Positions 52,707-61,772 of a stretch of 64,000 nucleotides of DNA are shown here, piece by piece. A program made the translations under genes and the position numbers. The stretch is from an uncultured Eubacteriales bacterium (GTDB taxonomy: Bacteria > Bacillota > Clostridia > Oscillospirales > Acutalibacteraceae), in contig CAKSST010000003.1 in the NCBI GenBank assembly GCA_934489895.1, forward strand, positions 57,921 to 121,920. The letters are read 5' to 3'. Each line of letters opens with the position of its first letter. Within the stretch, counting starts at the first letter, position 1. The notes beneath the pieces were generated by a model. The model made no database searches, had not been told where the DNA came from, and saw only the letters and a program-made list of their open reading frames with translations.

Positions 52707-53884
52707 AAATAGTTTTTTGCGGTTTCGGAAATCCGGACAACAGGGGCTGCGAAGCAATAATCCGCTCTACAACGAAAATGGTTAAAGATGTTTTTCCAAA
52801 ATCGGAAACAATAGTTATGTCAAATGATTTCGGCCGCGTGCCAATGCCTGAAATCAAGGAAATAGATAAATATGAATTCAGTTATTATCCGCATGAGGAT
52901 TCGTTTGATAAATACATATATGCGGGTTTAAAGAAAATCTTTAAATCAACAACTAAGTGGTGTGATTTAAAGAACAATAAGGCTTATAAAAGAATAGGGA
53001 ATGCTGATTTATGTATTTCCGTAGGCGGGGACAATTTTTGCTACGGAAGCTCAATAGACCATTTTTTAGTTCATCATTCTCATTTTAAAAGGACAGGTTC
53101 AAAGCTTATTCATTGGGGAACGAGCTTCGAAGAAAGTCTTATTCCCGAAAAGCTTGTTAAAGATCTTAACGGCTTTGACGCTATAATGCTTCGAGAATCA
53201 ATATCTTATGAAACTTTAAAATCGAATGATGTCAAAGCTCCGATATATGTTATCCCTGACCCTGCTTTTACAATGGAACCGATACCTGTTAAAAGCGTCG
53301 GTGATTTTGAAAACGGTTGTGTAGGCATAAATGTCAGTCCGATGATTATGAGCATGGAATCACAAAACGGGATTGTCTGCAAAAATGCAAAAAGACTGAT
53401 TGATTATATAACAGAACAGGGAAAACAGGTGATTTTAATTCCTCATGTTTCCGACAGAAGAAACGGAGAAGGCGATTACCGCATTATGAGCAACCTTTTA
53501 AATGAGGTTAAGCATCCGGAAAAATGCAAACTGATAGATTATAAATATTCTGCCCCCGAAACTAAGTTTATAATTTCAAAATGCGATATGTTCATAGGTG
53601 CCAGAACTCACGCTACCATTGCCGCATATTCTTCCTGTGTTCCGACTGCTGTTTTGGGGTATTCGGTAAAAGCCCGAGGAATTGCAAAGGATTTATTCGG
53701 TGACGATGAAAATTATGTCCTTTCCGTTCAGCAGTTAAAATCGGAAAATGAGTTTATCAATCTTTATAAAAAATTAGAAGAAAATAAAGAATCGGTTAAA
53801 AAAAGACTGTCGGATTTAATGCCGGAATATATCAACAAAGCTTTGGAAGCCAAGAAAATTATTAAGAATTTAATGGAGAGTTAA
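52703..53884 (+). CDS. polysaccharide pyruvyl transferase, first of a tandem pair
   Basis: 393 residues. GFGNPDNRGCEAIIRSTTKM, SVGGDNFCYGSSIDHF, YVIPDPAFTMEP and FIGARTHATIAAYSSCVPTA, the PS_pyruv_trans signature. Adds ketal-linked pyruvate from PEP to a sugar. It shares length and many motifs with the next gene. Confidence 0.9.
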   Translation: MKIVFCGFGNPDNRGCEAIIRSTTKMVKDVFPKSETIVMSNDFGRVPMPEIKEIDKYEFSYYPHEDSFDKYIYAGLKKIFKSTTKWCDLKNNKAYKRIGNADLCISVGGDNFCYGSSIDHFLVHHSHFKRTGSKLIHWGTSFEESLIPEKLVKDLNGFDAIMLRESISYETLKSNDVKAPIYVIPDPAFTMEPIPVKSVGDFENGCVGINVSPMIMSMESQNGIVCKNAKRLIDYITEQGKQVILIPHVSDRRNGEGDYRIMSNLLNEVKHPEKCKLIDYKYSAPETKFIISKCDMFIGARTHATIAAYSSCVPTAVLGYSVKARGIAKDLFGDDENYVLSVQQLKSENEFINLYKKLEENKESVKKRLSDLMPEYINKALEAKKIIKNLMES

Positions 53885-53885
53885 A

Positions 53886-55067
53886 ATGAATTATTGTTTT
53901 TATCCTCACCCTTCCTCTAAAAATCACGGGTGCGAAGCTATTGCTGTTTGCACATATAACATATTAAAAAAATATGCGCCTGATTCGCGGACGGAATTAT
54001 TGACAAAATATCCGTTGCTTTCCGAATTCGGCGGAGGGGGAAAAGTGTATGATATTTATGATAAAATCACTGTTTTTCCTTTACCGTCATTAAAAAAATA
54101 TTCTTTTTCTTGGTTTAAGTATCAGATTTCAAAGCTTAAAAAACAAGACAAGGCTGTTGAAATTCTTTCGGATGAGATAATTAATAATGACGGAGAAATA
54201 TTTGAGAGAAATGATATATTTATATCTATCGGCGGTGATAATTACTGTTACGGCAGACCGGCGTCCTTTTATGCCGTAAATAAAGCCGTTCATAAAAAAC
54301 AGAAAAAATCAATTCTCTACGGATGCTCTATTGAACCCAAAGCAATAGATGAAGAAATGAAATCAGATCTTAGGCAGTATGACAAAATAGTTGTCAGGGA
54401 ATCTTTAACATTTAATGCCCTTAAAGAAAACGGAATAGATAACGCGGTATTATATCCGGATCCTGCATTTACTTTAGAGCCGATTGATTCGGGAATTAAG
54501 CTTACTAATACAATCGGCATAAATATCAGCCCTATGATATACAGTTATTCCGATAATGAATCGGTTGTTTTTGATTCTTTTGTAAATTTAATAAAATATA
54601 TTTTAAATAATACCGATTGTAATATTGCTCTTATTCCTCATGTTACGGCAAAGACAACCAATGACCTTGATTCTTTAAATGAAATCAAAAATGTTTTTGC
54701 CAAAGAAGAAAGAATAAGTTTAATTGCCGATACTGACTGCCAAAGACTTAAAGATATAATCTCACAATGCAGAATTTTTATCGGCGCGAGAACTCATGCA
54801 ACGATAGCCGCATATTCTTCCTGCGTTCCGACTTTGGTTTGCGGATATTCTGTTAAAGCTAAAGGAATTGCAAAGGATCTTTTCGGAACATATAAGAACT
54901 ATGTTTTGCCCGTACAGGATTTAAAAGAAAATAATAATCTTACAGAGGCTTTTAAATATATCTCAGCAAATGAAAATGATATCAGAAACACTTTAAAAAA
55001 TATAATGCCGGATTATATTGAAAGAGCATGGTTATCGGGAAAAGAGTTAATAAATGAAAAGTCTTAA
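53886..55067 (+). CDS. polysaccharide pyruvyl transferase, second of a tandem pair
   Basis: 393 residues, same length as its neighbour. HPSSKNHGCEAIAVCTYNIL, SIGGDNYCYGRPASFYAV, LYPDPAFTLEP and FIGARTHATIAAYSSCVPTL then GYSVKAKGIAKDLFG. Clearly a duplicated and diverged copy, so the polymer may carry two pyruvyl (or related) substitutions. Overlaps the flippase gene. Confidence 0.9.
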   Translation: MNYCFYPHPSSKNHGCEAIAVCTYNILKKYAPDSRTELLTKYPLLSEFGGGGKVYDIYDKITVFPLPSLKKYSFSWFKYQISKLKKQDKAVEILSDEIINNDGEIFERNDIFISIGGDNYCYGRPASFYAVNKAVHKKQKKSILYGCSIEPKAIDEEMKSDLRQYDKIVVRESLTFNALKENGIDNAVLYPDPAFTLEPIDSGIKLTNTIGINISPMIYSYSDNESVVFDSFVNLIKYILNNTDCNIALIPHVTAKTTNDLDSLNEIKNVFAKEERISLIADTDCQRLKDIISQCRIFIGARTHATIAAYSSCVPTLVCGYSVKAKGIAKDLFGTYKNYVLPVQDLKENNNLTEAFKYISANENDIRNTLKNIMPDYIERAWLSGKELINEKS

Positions 55068-56571
55068 AGTAAGTCAGATAAAAGCCGGCGTGCTTTTATC
55101 GTATATTCAGACATTTATAAGCGTAATTATTTCGCTGGTGTATACTCCTGCAATGCTTTCGCTTCTTGGAAAAAGCGAGTATGGACTTTATAATATAGCT
55201 TCAACACTGATTTCTTATGTAAACTTGCTTAATATGGGATTTTCAAGCAGTTATGTAAGATTTTATTCACGAGATAAAGCCGGAAAAGATGAAGCCGCTT
55301 TGGCAAGAACGAACGGATTGTTTTGTATAGTCTTTGCGTTTATAGGAATTTTGGCTTTTATCAGCGGATTTGTTTTAATAGGATTTACTAAGATAATATT
55401 CGGCACCGGTTTAACCGATTCCGAATACTTTAAAGCAAAAATCATTATGGCGATATTGACTGTAAGTACCGCTTATAATCTCGGAACAAGTATTTTTTCA
55501 TCAATTGTGCTTGCTCACGAAAGGTTTGTCTTTCATAAAATTGTAAATCTTATAAAAACTGTTTTAAGTCCGGCTGTTACATGGTTGCTTCTCTTAAACG
55601 GCTATAAATCAATCGGAATGTCGGTTGTAACAGCTGTTTTAACTATAACAGCAGATACTTTTTATATGGTGTACTGTTTCAGAGTATTAAAAATAAAAGT
55701 TAATATTCATAATCCCTCAAGAAATCAATTAAAAGAAATTACGGTTTTTTCCGGTTTTATAGCTGTAACTACGATAGTAGATCAGATAAATTGGAGCATT
55801 GATAAAATTATACTCGGAAGATTTTGGGGTACTGCATATACTGCGGTATACAGTGTTGCCGCAACAATTCAAAATTTATATACTCAAATGTCAACTGCCG
55901 TTTCAAATGTATTTATTCCTAAGGTTAATAAAATCGTTGCGGAGGATAAAGAAAAAAAGGGACTTAATTCGCTTTTTTTGAAAATAGGGCGCCTGCAGGG
56001 TATGGTTTTATTCCCGATTTTGATAGGATTTATATTTTTCGGCAAAAGCTTTATTAAGCTTTGGACGCCTAACGGCTACGGACAGGCTTATTATGTTGCT
56101 TTAATACTTATGCTGTCTTCAACGGTACCTTATATCCAGAATATAGGCATAACAGTTCAGATAGCTCAGAACAAGCATAAATTCAGGGCTTACTCTTATT
56201 TATGTATGGCAATAGTGAATTTAATAATAAGTATCGTTCTTTGTAAAAGCTATGGGGCAGTAGGAGTGGCAATAGGAACAGCTGTTTCTCTTGTGGTTTG
56301 TAACGGGATAATAATGAATATTTATTATCATAAAGTTATAGGGCTGGATATGATTAAATTTTGGAAAAGTATGATTAAATTTATTCCTGCTGTTTTGGCA
56401 ACTTCGGTTTACGGAGCTTTGATAATTTCATTCATAAATATTGATTCGTTTTTTAAGCTTTTATTTTTCGGAGCGATTTTTTGCCTGATTTATTTTGTAA
56501 TGTTATGGTTTACATTATTGTCAAAGGATGAAAAAGATTCAATAATAAAAAAACTAAAAAGGGGGAGCTAA
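55054..56571 (+). CDS. Wzx-type oligosaccharide flippase
   Basis: 505 residues, about 14 membrane segments. AGVLLSYIQTFISVIISLVY then TPAMLSLLGKSEYGLYN, and CKSYGAVGVAIGTAVSLVVC. Moves the lipid-linked unit across the membrane. Overlaps neighbours on both sides (14 bases and 1 base). Confidence 0.92.
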   Translation: MKSLKVSQIKAGVLLSYIQTFISVIISLVYTPAMLSLLGKSEYGLYNIASTLISYVNLLNMGFSSSYVRFYSRDKAGKDEAALARTNGLFCIVFAFIGILAFISGFVLIGFTKIIFGTGLTDSEYFKAKIIMAILTVSTAYNLGTSIFSSIVLAHERFVFHKIVNLIKTVLSPAVTWLLLLNGYKSIGMSVVTAVLTITADTFYMVYCFRVLKIKVNIHNPSRNQLKEITVFSGFIAVTTIVDQINWSIDKIILGRFWGTAYTAVYSVAATIQNLYTQMSTAVSNVFIPKVNKIVAEDKEKKGLNSLFLKIGRLQGMVLFPILIGFIFFGKSFIKLWTPNGYGQAYYVALILMLSSTVPYIQNIGITVQIAQNKHKFRAYSYLCMAIVNLIISIVLCKSYGAVGVAIGTAVSLVVCNGIIMNIYYHKVIGLDMIKFWKSMIKFIPAVLATSVYGALIISFINIDSFFKLLFFGAIFCLIYFVMLWFTLLSKDEKDSIIKKLKRGS

Positions 56572-57779
56572 TGGTAACAGAATTAAAAAAAGGTAAATGC
56601 ACCGGATGCGGTGTTTGTGAAACGGTTTGCCCAAAATCCTGTATAGAATTAAAAAGCGATGAAGAAGGATTTGAATATCCTGAAATTGATTTTTCCGAAT
56701 GTATAAAATGCAACAAATGCGATAGATTTTGTCATGCTCAAAATTTATTTAAAAACGAAACCTGCATATCAGAGATTTATGCTGCTTACAACAAGAATGA
56801 GTCAATAAGAGAAAGCAGCTCCTCGGGGGGAATCTTTTGGACTCTTTGTGAAAATGTCATTAAAAACAAAGGCGTTGTTTACGGAGTAATAGTTGACGAA
56901 GAAAACAAAGTAAAGCACACAAGAGCCGCTTGTCTTGATGATGCTGAAAAAATGCGTGGCTCAAAATATGTTCAAAGTAAAATATCTTCCGATATTTTTG
57001 AATCGGTAAAATCCGATTTGGAAAATAATTGCTTTGTTCTTTTTTCCGGCACCCCTTGTCAGATCGGCGCTTTAAACAGGTTTCTCGGTAAAGAATATGA
57101 TAACCTTTTAAAGGTGTCGTTTATCTGCCACGGCGTTCCGTCTCCTTATGTTTTTAAAAAATATATTTCATGGCAGGATAATAATCGCAAGTCAAAGGTA
57201 ACTGATATATCTTTCAGAAACAAGGACCGCGGCTGGACAGGCTTTTCAATGAAATTGTCTTTTTCGGACGGTACAAAATATTCAAAATCTTTAAAATATG
57301 ACCCTTACTTGCAGGTTTTTTTAAAGAATTTATGTTTAAGAGATTCTTGCTATGAATGTAAGTACAAGGGAGAGGAAATACTGTCGTCAAATATTGATAT
57401 ATTGTTGGCGGATAAATGGGGGAATACCGGTTCAAAATTTGATGAAATAAATGATGATAAGGGATTATCCTTAATATTTTTATTCTCAAAAAAAGCAAAA
57501 GAAATATTTAAGGCTGTTTCGGAAAAATTGCTTTATGAAAAAGCAGATTTTAACATAGCAGCAAATTCTAATATTGCATTTTTTGAATCTGCAAAAAGAA
57601 ATCCAAAAAAAAATGAATTTTATAAGGATTTAAACATTTTGCCGTTTGATAAGCTTTATAAAAAATATGCAAAAACCCCGACGTCGGTCATATTAAAGAG
57701 TAATGTTAAAAAATACGGCTTTAAAATCTGTAAATTTTTGCATATCAATAATCTTGTTAAAAAAATTATAAATCGGTAA
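56571..57779 (+). CDS. Coenzyme F420 hydrogenase/dehydrogenase beta-subunit-like Fe-S protein
   Basis: 402 residues. Two N-terminal 4Fe-4S motifs (CTGCGVCETVCPKSC; CIKCNKCDRFCHAQ), then SSSGGIFWTLCENVI, RGSKYVQSK and LFSGTPCQIGALNRFLG of the FrhB domain. These proteins are common in exopolysaccharide loci beside pyruvyl transferases; a redox step on the glycan or on a cofactor is suspected but not established. Confidence 0.85.
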   Translation: MVTELKKGKCTGCGVCETVCPKSCIELKSDEEGFEYPEIDFSECIKCNKCDRFCHAQNLFKNETCISEIYAAYNKNESIRESSSSGGIFWTLCENVIKNKGVVYGVIVDEENKVKHTRAACLDDAEKMRGSKYVQSKISSDIFESVKSDLENNCFVLFSGTPCQIGALNRFLGKEYDNLLKVSFICHGVPSPYVFKKYISWQDNNRKSKVTDISFRNKDRGWTGFSMKLSFSDGTKYSKSLKYDPYLQVFLKNLCLRDSCYECKYKGEEILSSNIDILLADKWGNTGSKFDEINDDKGLSLIFLFSKKAKEIFKAVSEKLLYEKADFNIAANSNIAFFESAKRNPKKNEFYKDLNILPFDKLYKKYAKTPTSVILKSNVKKYGFKICKFLHINNLVKKIINR

Positions 57780-57808
57780 ATGAAATTTATTTCAGATAAG
57801 GTGCGCAA

Positions 57809-58975
57809 ATGGAAACCAAAGAGCTTAGAATATTTTTTGATTTAATAAACAGCGCGGTGTTTGAAGAAAAAATAAGCGAGGAAACAAAGGAAGGCTTCTT
57901 AGAAAGTATGCTGCCGTCTTTTTATAATCTCGCCAAAAAACACGACCTTGCCCACCTTATAGGCTATGCCATAAGTTCAAACGGCTTTGAATTAAAAAAC
58001 GATTATTCGGATAAATTCAAAAAGTTAAATATTATGGCTGTTATGAGATATGAACAGCTTAAATATGAGCTTAATAATCTCTCAAACTCTCTTGAAAAGA
58101 ATAAAATACCTTTTATTCCCCTTAAGGGAAGCGTAATAAGAAATTATTATAAATATCCCTATATGAGAACAAGCTGCGATATAGATGTCCTTATCCATGA
58201 AGAGGATAAGGAAAAAGCAATAAAGAGTCTTATAAATGAATGCGGATATAAAAAAGAGGGAGAAGGCTCCCATGATGTCTCCCTATTTACTGAGGGCGGA
58301 AGACATATAGAACTTCATTTTGACCTCGTTGAAAAGGATTACGCCAATAATGCAAACAGCATTTTAAAAACCGTTTGGGAAGATGTTAAACTAAAAAAAG
58401 GCTGTTCTCATCTTTATGAAATGAGCGATGAATTCTTTTATCTTTATCATATAGCCCACATGGCTAAGCATTTTGAAAACGGCGGCTGCGGTATAAGACC
58501 TTTTATAGATATAAAGGTACTAAACAGTATCCCTCATGATAAAGTTAAAAGGGAAGAGCTGTTAAAAAAAGCAGAGCTTTTAACATTTGCAAAAGCGGCG
58601 GAGAATTTAAGTAAAGCTTGGTTTGATAAAGAGGAATATGATGAGCTGTCTCTTAAAATGCAAAGCTATATATTGACCGGCGGGGTATACGGAACAAATA
58701 CAAACAGAATAACCGTACAGCAGCAAAAGCAGGGCGGAAAGATAAAATACGCCTTAAATAAAATCTTTCTGCCTTATGATATAATAAAATTCCATTATCC
58801 TGTTTTAAAAAAGCATAAATGGCTTATGCCCGCTATGCAGGTAAGGCGCTGGTGCAAGCTGATATTCTTAGGCGGAATGAAGCGCTCTGTAAACGAGTTT
58901 AAGATAAACAGCCGTGTTACGGACGAAAGCAAGGCTGAGGTCAACATAATGCTGAATCAGCTGGAGATTAAATAA
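57809..58975 (+). CDS. uncharacterised nucleotidyltransferase (NTP_transf_5-like)
   Basis: 388 residues. NKIPFIPLKGSVIRNYYKYP then YMRTSCDIDVLIHEEDKEKA carries the LKG...DIDVL signature; HIAHMAKHFENGG is the second family motif. It lies at the end of the glycan operon. A related enzyme opens the biosynthetic operon at 7533. The transferred nucleotide and acceptor are unknown. Confidence 0.82.
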   Translation: METKELRIFFDLINSAVFEEKISEETKEGFLESMLPSFYNLAKKHDLAHLIGYAISSNGFELKNDYSDKFKKLNIMAVMRYEQLKYELNNLSNSLEKNKIPFIPLKGSVIRNYYKYPYMRTSCDIDVLIHEEDKEKAIKSLINECGYKKEGEGSHDVSLFTEGGRHIELHFDLVEKDYANNANSILKTVWEDVKLKKGCSHLYEMSDEFFYLYHIAHMAKHFENGGCGIRPFIDIKVLNSIPHDKVKREELLKKAELLTFAKAAENLSKAWFDKEEYDELSLKMQSYILTGGVYGTNTNRITVQQQKQGGKIKYALNKIFLPYDIIKFHYPVLKKHKWLMPAMQVRRWCKLIFLGGMKRSVNEFKINSRVTDESKAEVNIMLNQLEIK

Positions 58976-59097
58976 AAACCACCCTCGTTTACCCGTTAAT
59001 TTATTGACGGGTAAACGGGAATATGTGTTTATGGATGTGTATATTAAGACTTAAACCCGATAAATAAAAGAAAACCCAAAGAAAAATCCAATAAAAC

Positions 59098-59125
59098 TTG
59101 ACGCTTTTTTAATCTTAAATATAAT
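59098..59125 (+). promoter_or_regulatory. orphan promoter
   Basis: TTGACG, 16-bp spacer, TATAAT. The -35 and spacer (TTGACGCTTTTTTAAT) match the promoter at 40405. No gene follows; a terminator starts 35 bases later. Confidence 0.65.
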
Positions 59126-59131
59126 ATAAAC

Positions 59132-59191
59132 AGTATTAAATTTTAATAAACTCATTTTTGCTCCGAGGACATTTGTCCTCGGAGCTTTTTA
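59132..59191 (+). ncRNA. candidate short RNA between promoter and terminator
   Basis: A transcript from the promoter at 59098 would begin near 59132 and end at the T-run after the hairpin at 59160, about 60 bases. It could be a small RNA or the leftover leader of a deleted gene. Confidence 0.3.
59160..59190 (+). terminator. intrinsic terminator
   Basis: An 11-bp stem GCTCCGAGGAC / GTCCTCGGAGC, loop ATTT, followed by TTTTT. Confidence 0.88.
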
Positions 59192-59286
59192 AATTTTTTG
59201 GAAGGTTGTGAAAGAAATGTAAAAATTAAACTTAATTAAAATTAAAAAATGTAATTCTTAATCGTAAAGCCGCCGGTCAGACGGTT

Positions 59287-59943
59287 CACTTGTAAAAGCG
59301 GAGAGTGAACATAGCGCCCGCATTTTTTTGATTTTCCGCCTTGACGGAGCCTTTCTGTCTCGCAATAATCATGCGTGAAAGGGTAAGTCCTATGCCAAAG
59401 CTCTTGCCGTCGGAGTCTTTCCCATTATAAAAGCGCTCAAAGATGTGCGGAAGATCCTCCGGAGAGATCCCGTGCCGTTATCCTTGATTACGATTTCGGA
59501 ATACAGGGCGGTTTCGGCTGCGTCAATTTCGATTCTGCCGCCGTCCGGCGTATGCTCCATACAGTTTTTCACAACGTTGCCGACAGCCTCGCTTGTCCAT
59601 GCGGGATCCCCGTAAAAATCCCCCTCGGTGCGGAGGATAAGCTCCTGCACGCGCAGCTCCATGGGAATGAGCAGGGGCGAACAGGATCTTTTTATCAGCG
59701 TTTCCAGGCTGACCGTTTCTTTGTTGGAGCTGACCGTTTCGGCATCCGGCTTTGAAATTTTCAGCAGGGTGGTGATCAGCCAGTCGATGCGGTCGAGCAG
59801 CTCGTAAAGCTCGTTTGTCAGCTGATGCCTGCACTCATCGGTCAGACCGGATGCCGACAGCCGTTCTACCAGCAGATTTATCGAGGTCAGCGGTGTGCGG
59901 ATCTGGTGGGATATGTCGGCTAAGTCTGCTGCGATGAGTCAGG
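59287..59943 (-). pseudogene. sensor histidine kinase, 5'-truncated and frameshifted
   Basis: Minus strand reads ADLADISHQIRTPLTSINLL (H-box), then a dimerisation helix, AVGNVVKNCMEHTPDGG (N-box) and IVIKDNGTG (G1). After GTG one base is missing (expected ISPEDLPHIFERFYNGK), and the second frame continues SFGIGLTLSRMIIARQ to a stop. The membrane and sensor parts are absent; a TGA precedes the remaining frame. Of the VanS-like EnvZ/OmpR class. No response regulator nearby. Confidence 0.82.
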
Positions 59944-59984
59944 GGGAGTCGGTCAGAATAATTTTATAAATGAGCACATCCCCC

Positions 59985-60998
59985 TTAAAGAGCGCTGCCG
60001 GCTTTAGCCTTTTGGCTGACAAGCCAGGCGGTCATATCCCGCAAGGTCTCCTCGATCGGGCGCGGCCGATAGGCAAACCTTTCCGTTGCGGCATCATGGG
60101 TAAACCGTCCGTTTGAACCAAGAACGGCAATTGAATAAGGCGTGAAGAAAAGCGGTTTTTTCTCTTTCAGGCAACGGCGTTCACAGTACGGGGCAGCAAG
60201 CCTTGCGAGTTTTAACGGCAAACATATGGGACGGTATATAAGCTTGGAAGCCTTTCCGACGATCTGCAGCATCCTGCGGATGGTAATATAGTGTCCGGAC
60301 AGAATGTAACCCTTGCCCGACTCACCGTTTTCCGCGCAAGCCAAAATTCCTTTTGCCACATCCCGTACATCTACAAAATCATATCCGCCGCGTACGGCAA
60401 AGGGCAGCTTTCCGGTGAGAAAGGACTTTGCCATTGATGTAAAGCTTCCGCCGAGCATATCACCGGGACCGATGATACCGGAGGGAAAAACAATGCTGAC
60501 GCTAAGCCCCTGCCGTGCTGCACTAAAGACCATTTCCGTTGCAGCCGCTTTGCTTTTGGCATAATCGCCGTCTACAAGTCCCGGAGAAAACTCGCAATCC
60601 TCTGTAATGACGCAATTCTTAGGTTTTTCCGGTATAGCATGTACAGTGCTGACATAAATCATTTTTCCTATGTGATGCTCCAAGCATTGCCGGATGACCT
60701 TACAGGTGCCGCCTATATTGACCTGATAGAGCTTTGAGCCGGATCTCGAGGCGACTGAGATGATGCCGGCACAGTGAATTACGCAGGTGGTGTTATCAGC
60801 GTCTGCAAAGAACCGCTCAAGCGAGTCATCTTCGCATACATCGCCTATGACTGTATGAACCTCTCCGGGGAGCAAAGCCGCATAAGGGTCGTTGCGCAGC
60901 ACCAATGCGTCTACCCTTACATTGAGGCGTACCAGCTCCTTAACGATTGCCCGACCGAGAAAACCGGTGGCACCGGTGATCAAATATCTGTTATACAT
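59985..60998 (-). CDS. NAD-dependent epimerase/dehydratase (extended SDR, dihydroflavonol-reductase-like)
   Basis: 337 residues from ATG 60998 with AAGGAGG upstream; the longer frame begins within the promoter. Rossmann motif YLITGATGFLGRAIVKEL, VIHCAGIISVASRSGSKLYQ, catalytic YAKSK (SDR YxxxK) and FPSGIIGPGD. Probably reduces or epimerises a small carbonyl or nucleotide-sugar substrate. Divergent from a TetR regulator that likely controls it. Confidence 0.88.
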   Translation of the reverse strand: MYNRYLITGATGFLGRAIVKELVRLNVRVDALVLRNDPYAALLPGEVHTVIGDVCEDDSLERFFADADNTTCVIHCAGIISVASRSGSKLYQVNIGGTCKVIRQCLEHHIGKMIYVSTVHAIPEKPKNCVITEDCEFSPGLVDGDYAKSKAAATEMVFSAARQGLSVSIVFPSGIIGPGDMLGGSFTSMAKSFLTGKLPFAVRGGYDFVDVRDVAKGILACAENGESGKGYILSGHYITIRRMLQIVGKASKLIYRPICLPLKLARLAAPYCERRCLKEKKPLFFTPYSIAVLGSNGRFTHDAATERFAYRPRPIEETLRDMTAWLVSQKAKAGSAL

Positions 60999-61031
60999 AT
61001 AGAAAACCTCCTTGAGATAGCCGTACAGGTG

Positions 61032-61076
61032 TTGACTATCTTTCACAAGTATAGTATACTTAATATAAAAGATAAA
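61032..61076. promoter_or_regulatory. overlapping divergent promoters with a palindromic -10/operator
   Basis: Rightward: TTGACT (61032-61037), 17-bp spacer, TATACT (61055-61060). Leftward: TTTATC (61076-61071), 17-bp spacer, TATACT (61053-61048). Both -10 boxes lie in one 15-bp palindrome, AAGTATAGTATACTT (61047-61061), a natural TetR operator that would shut both genes together. Confidence 0.7.
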
Positions 61077-61169
61077 AGCAATCGGCACTCACAGTCTATC
61101 TGAAAGAAAAACAACATTTCCCTCATAAGTGTTGCCAAACTTTGTAAACTTTTTTCGGAGGAATTTTGA

Positions 61170-61739
61170 ATGGAGAAAACAGATGCTAGAAAGCGCTATA
61201 CACAAATGGTGCTTAAGCAGTCTTTACTAAAGCTGCTGAAAGAAAAACCGGTCAACAAAATTACCGTAAAAGAGGTGTGCGAGCTGGCACAGCTGAACCG
61301 GGCGACCTTCTACGCACATTACAGCGATTGCTTTGCACTGCTGGGGAGTATTGAGAACGAGCTTATCGGAGCGTTTGAACAGTCCCTTCGTTACGTAAAC
61401 TCATTTGATGTTACGGCTCTTATAGAGGCTATTTACGATATGATCGATCAGAATCGGGAGGCGTGCAGTGCTCTGATTCTCGGAAATACAAGCTCAACGG
61501 TTCTTAAGCGGATGATTGCGCTCGCAAAAAAAGACAGTATTGATTACTGGCGAAAGGAGCTGCCTATGGCACGGGATGCGGAGCTTGAAATGATGTATAC
61601 CCATCTGTCTAACGGCTTGATGCATGTTGTTGTGGAGGATTATAATCTGTACAGCAAAGAGGAAATCATTCGCTTTGTCAGCCGGGTGGTGAAGAACAGC
61701 CTTTCGCTGTTAAAAAAGCCGGCAGAGGCTTTTGCGTAA
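61170..61739 (+). CDS. TetR/AcrR-family transcriptional regulator
   Basis: 189 residues. N-terminal HTH: KLLKEKPVNKITVKEVCELA then QLNRATFYAHYSDCFALL. The C-terminal ligand domain resembles the TetR_C_7-type. CGGAGGA ribosome site. It probably represses the divergent SDR gene and itself. Confidence 0.9.
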   Translation: MEKTDARKRYTQMVLKQSLLKLLKEKPVNKITVKEVCELAQLNRATFYAHYSDCFALLGSIENELIGAFEQSLRYVNSFDVTALIEAIYDMIDQNREACSALILGNTSSTVLKRMIALAKKDSIDYWRKELPMARDAELEMMYTHLSNGLMHVVVEDYNLYSKEEIIRFVSRVVKNSLSLLKKPAEAFA

Positions 61740-61772
61740 CTCAAAGAAAAATCAGAGAGAAGAATAGCTGTT

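Larger units (their letters stand above)
58976..59286. other. intergenic region with an orphan promoter and a terminator
   Basis: A small inverted pair (TTTACCCG, CGGGTAAA near 58988-59020) follows the operon, probably its terminator. The promoter at 59098 and terminator at 59160 are listed separately. GC content rises after about 59260. Confidence 0.5.

Noticed and set aside
59523..59834. 103-codon Arg/Ala-rich minus-strand frame
   Set aside because: It is an out-of-frame shadow of the histidine kinase remnant, which shows H-, N- and G-box motifs in another frame.
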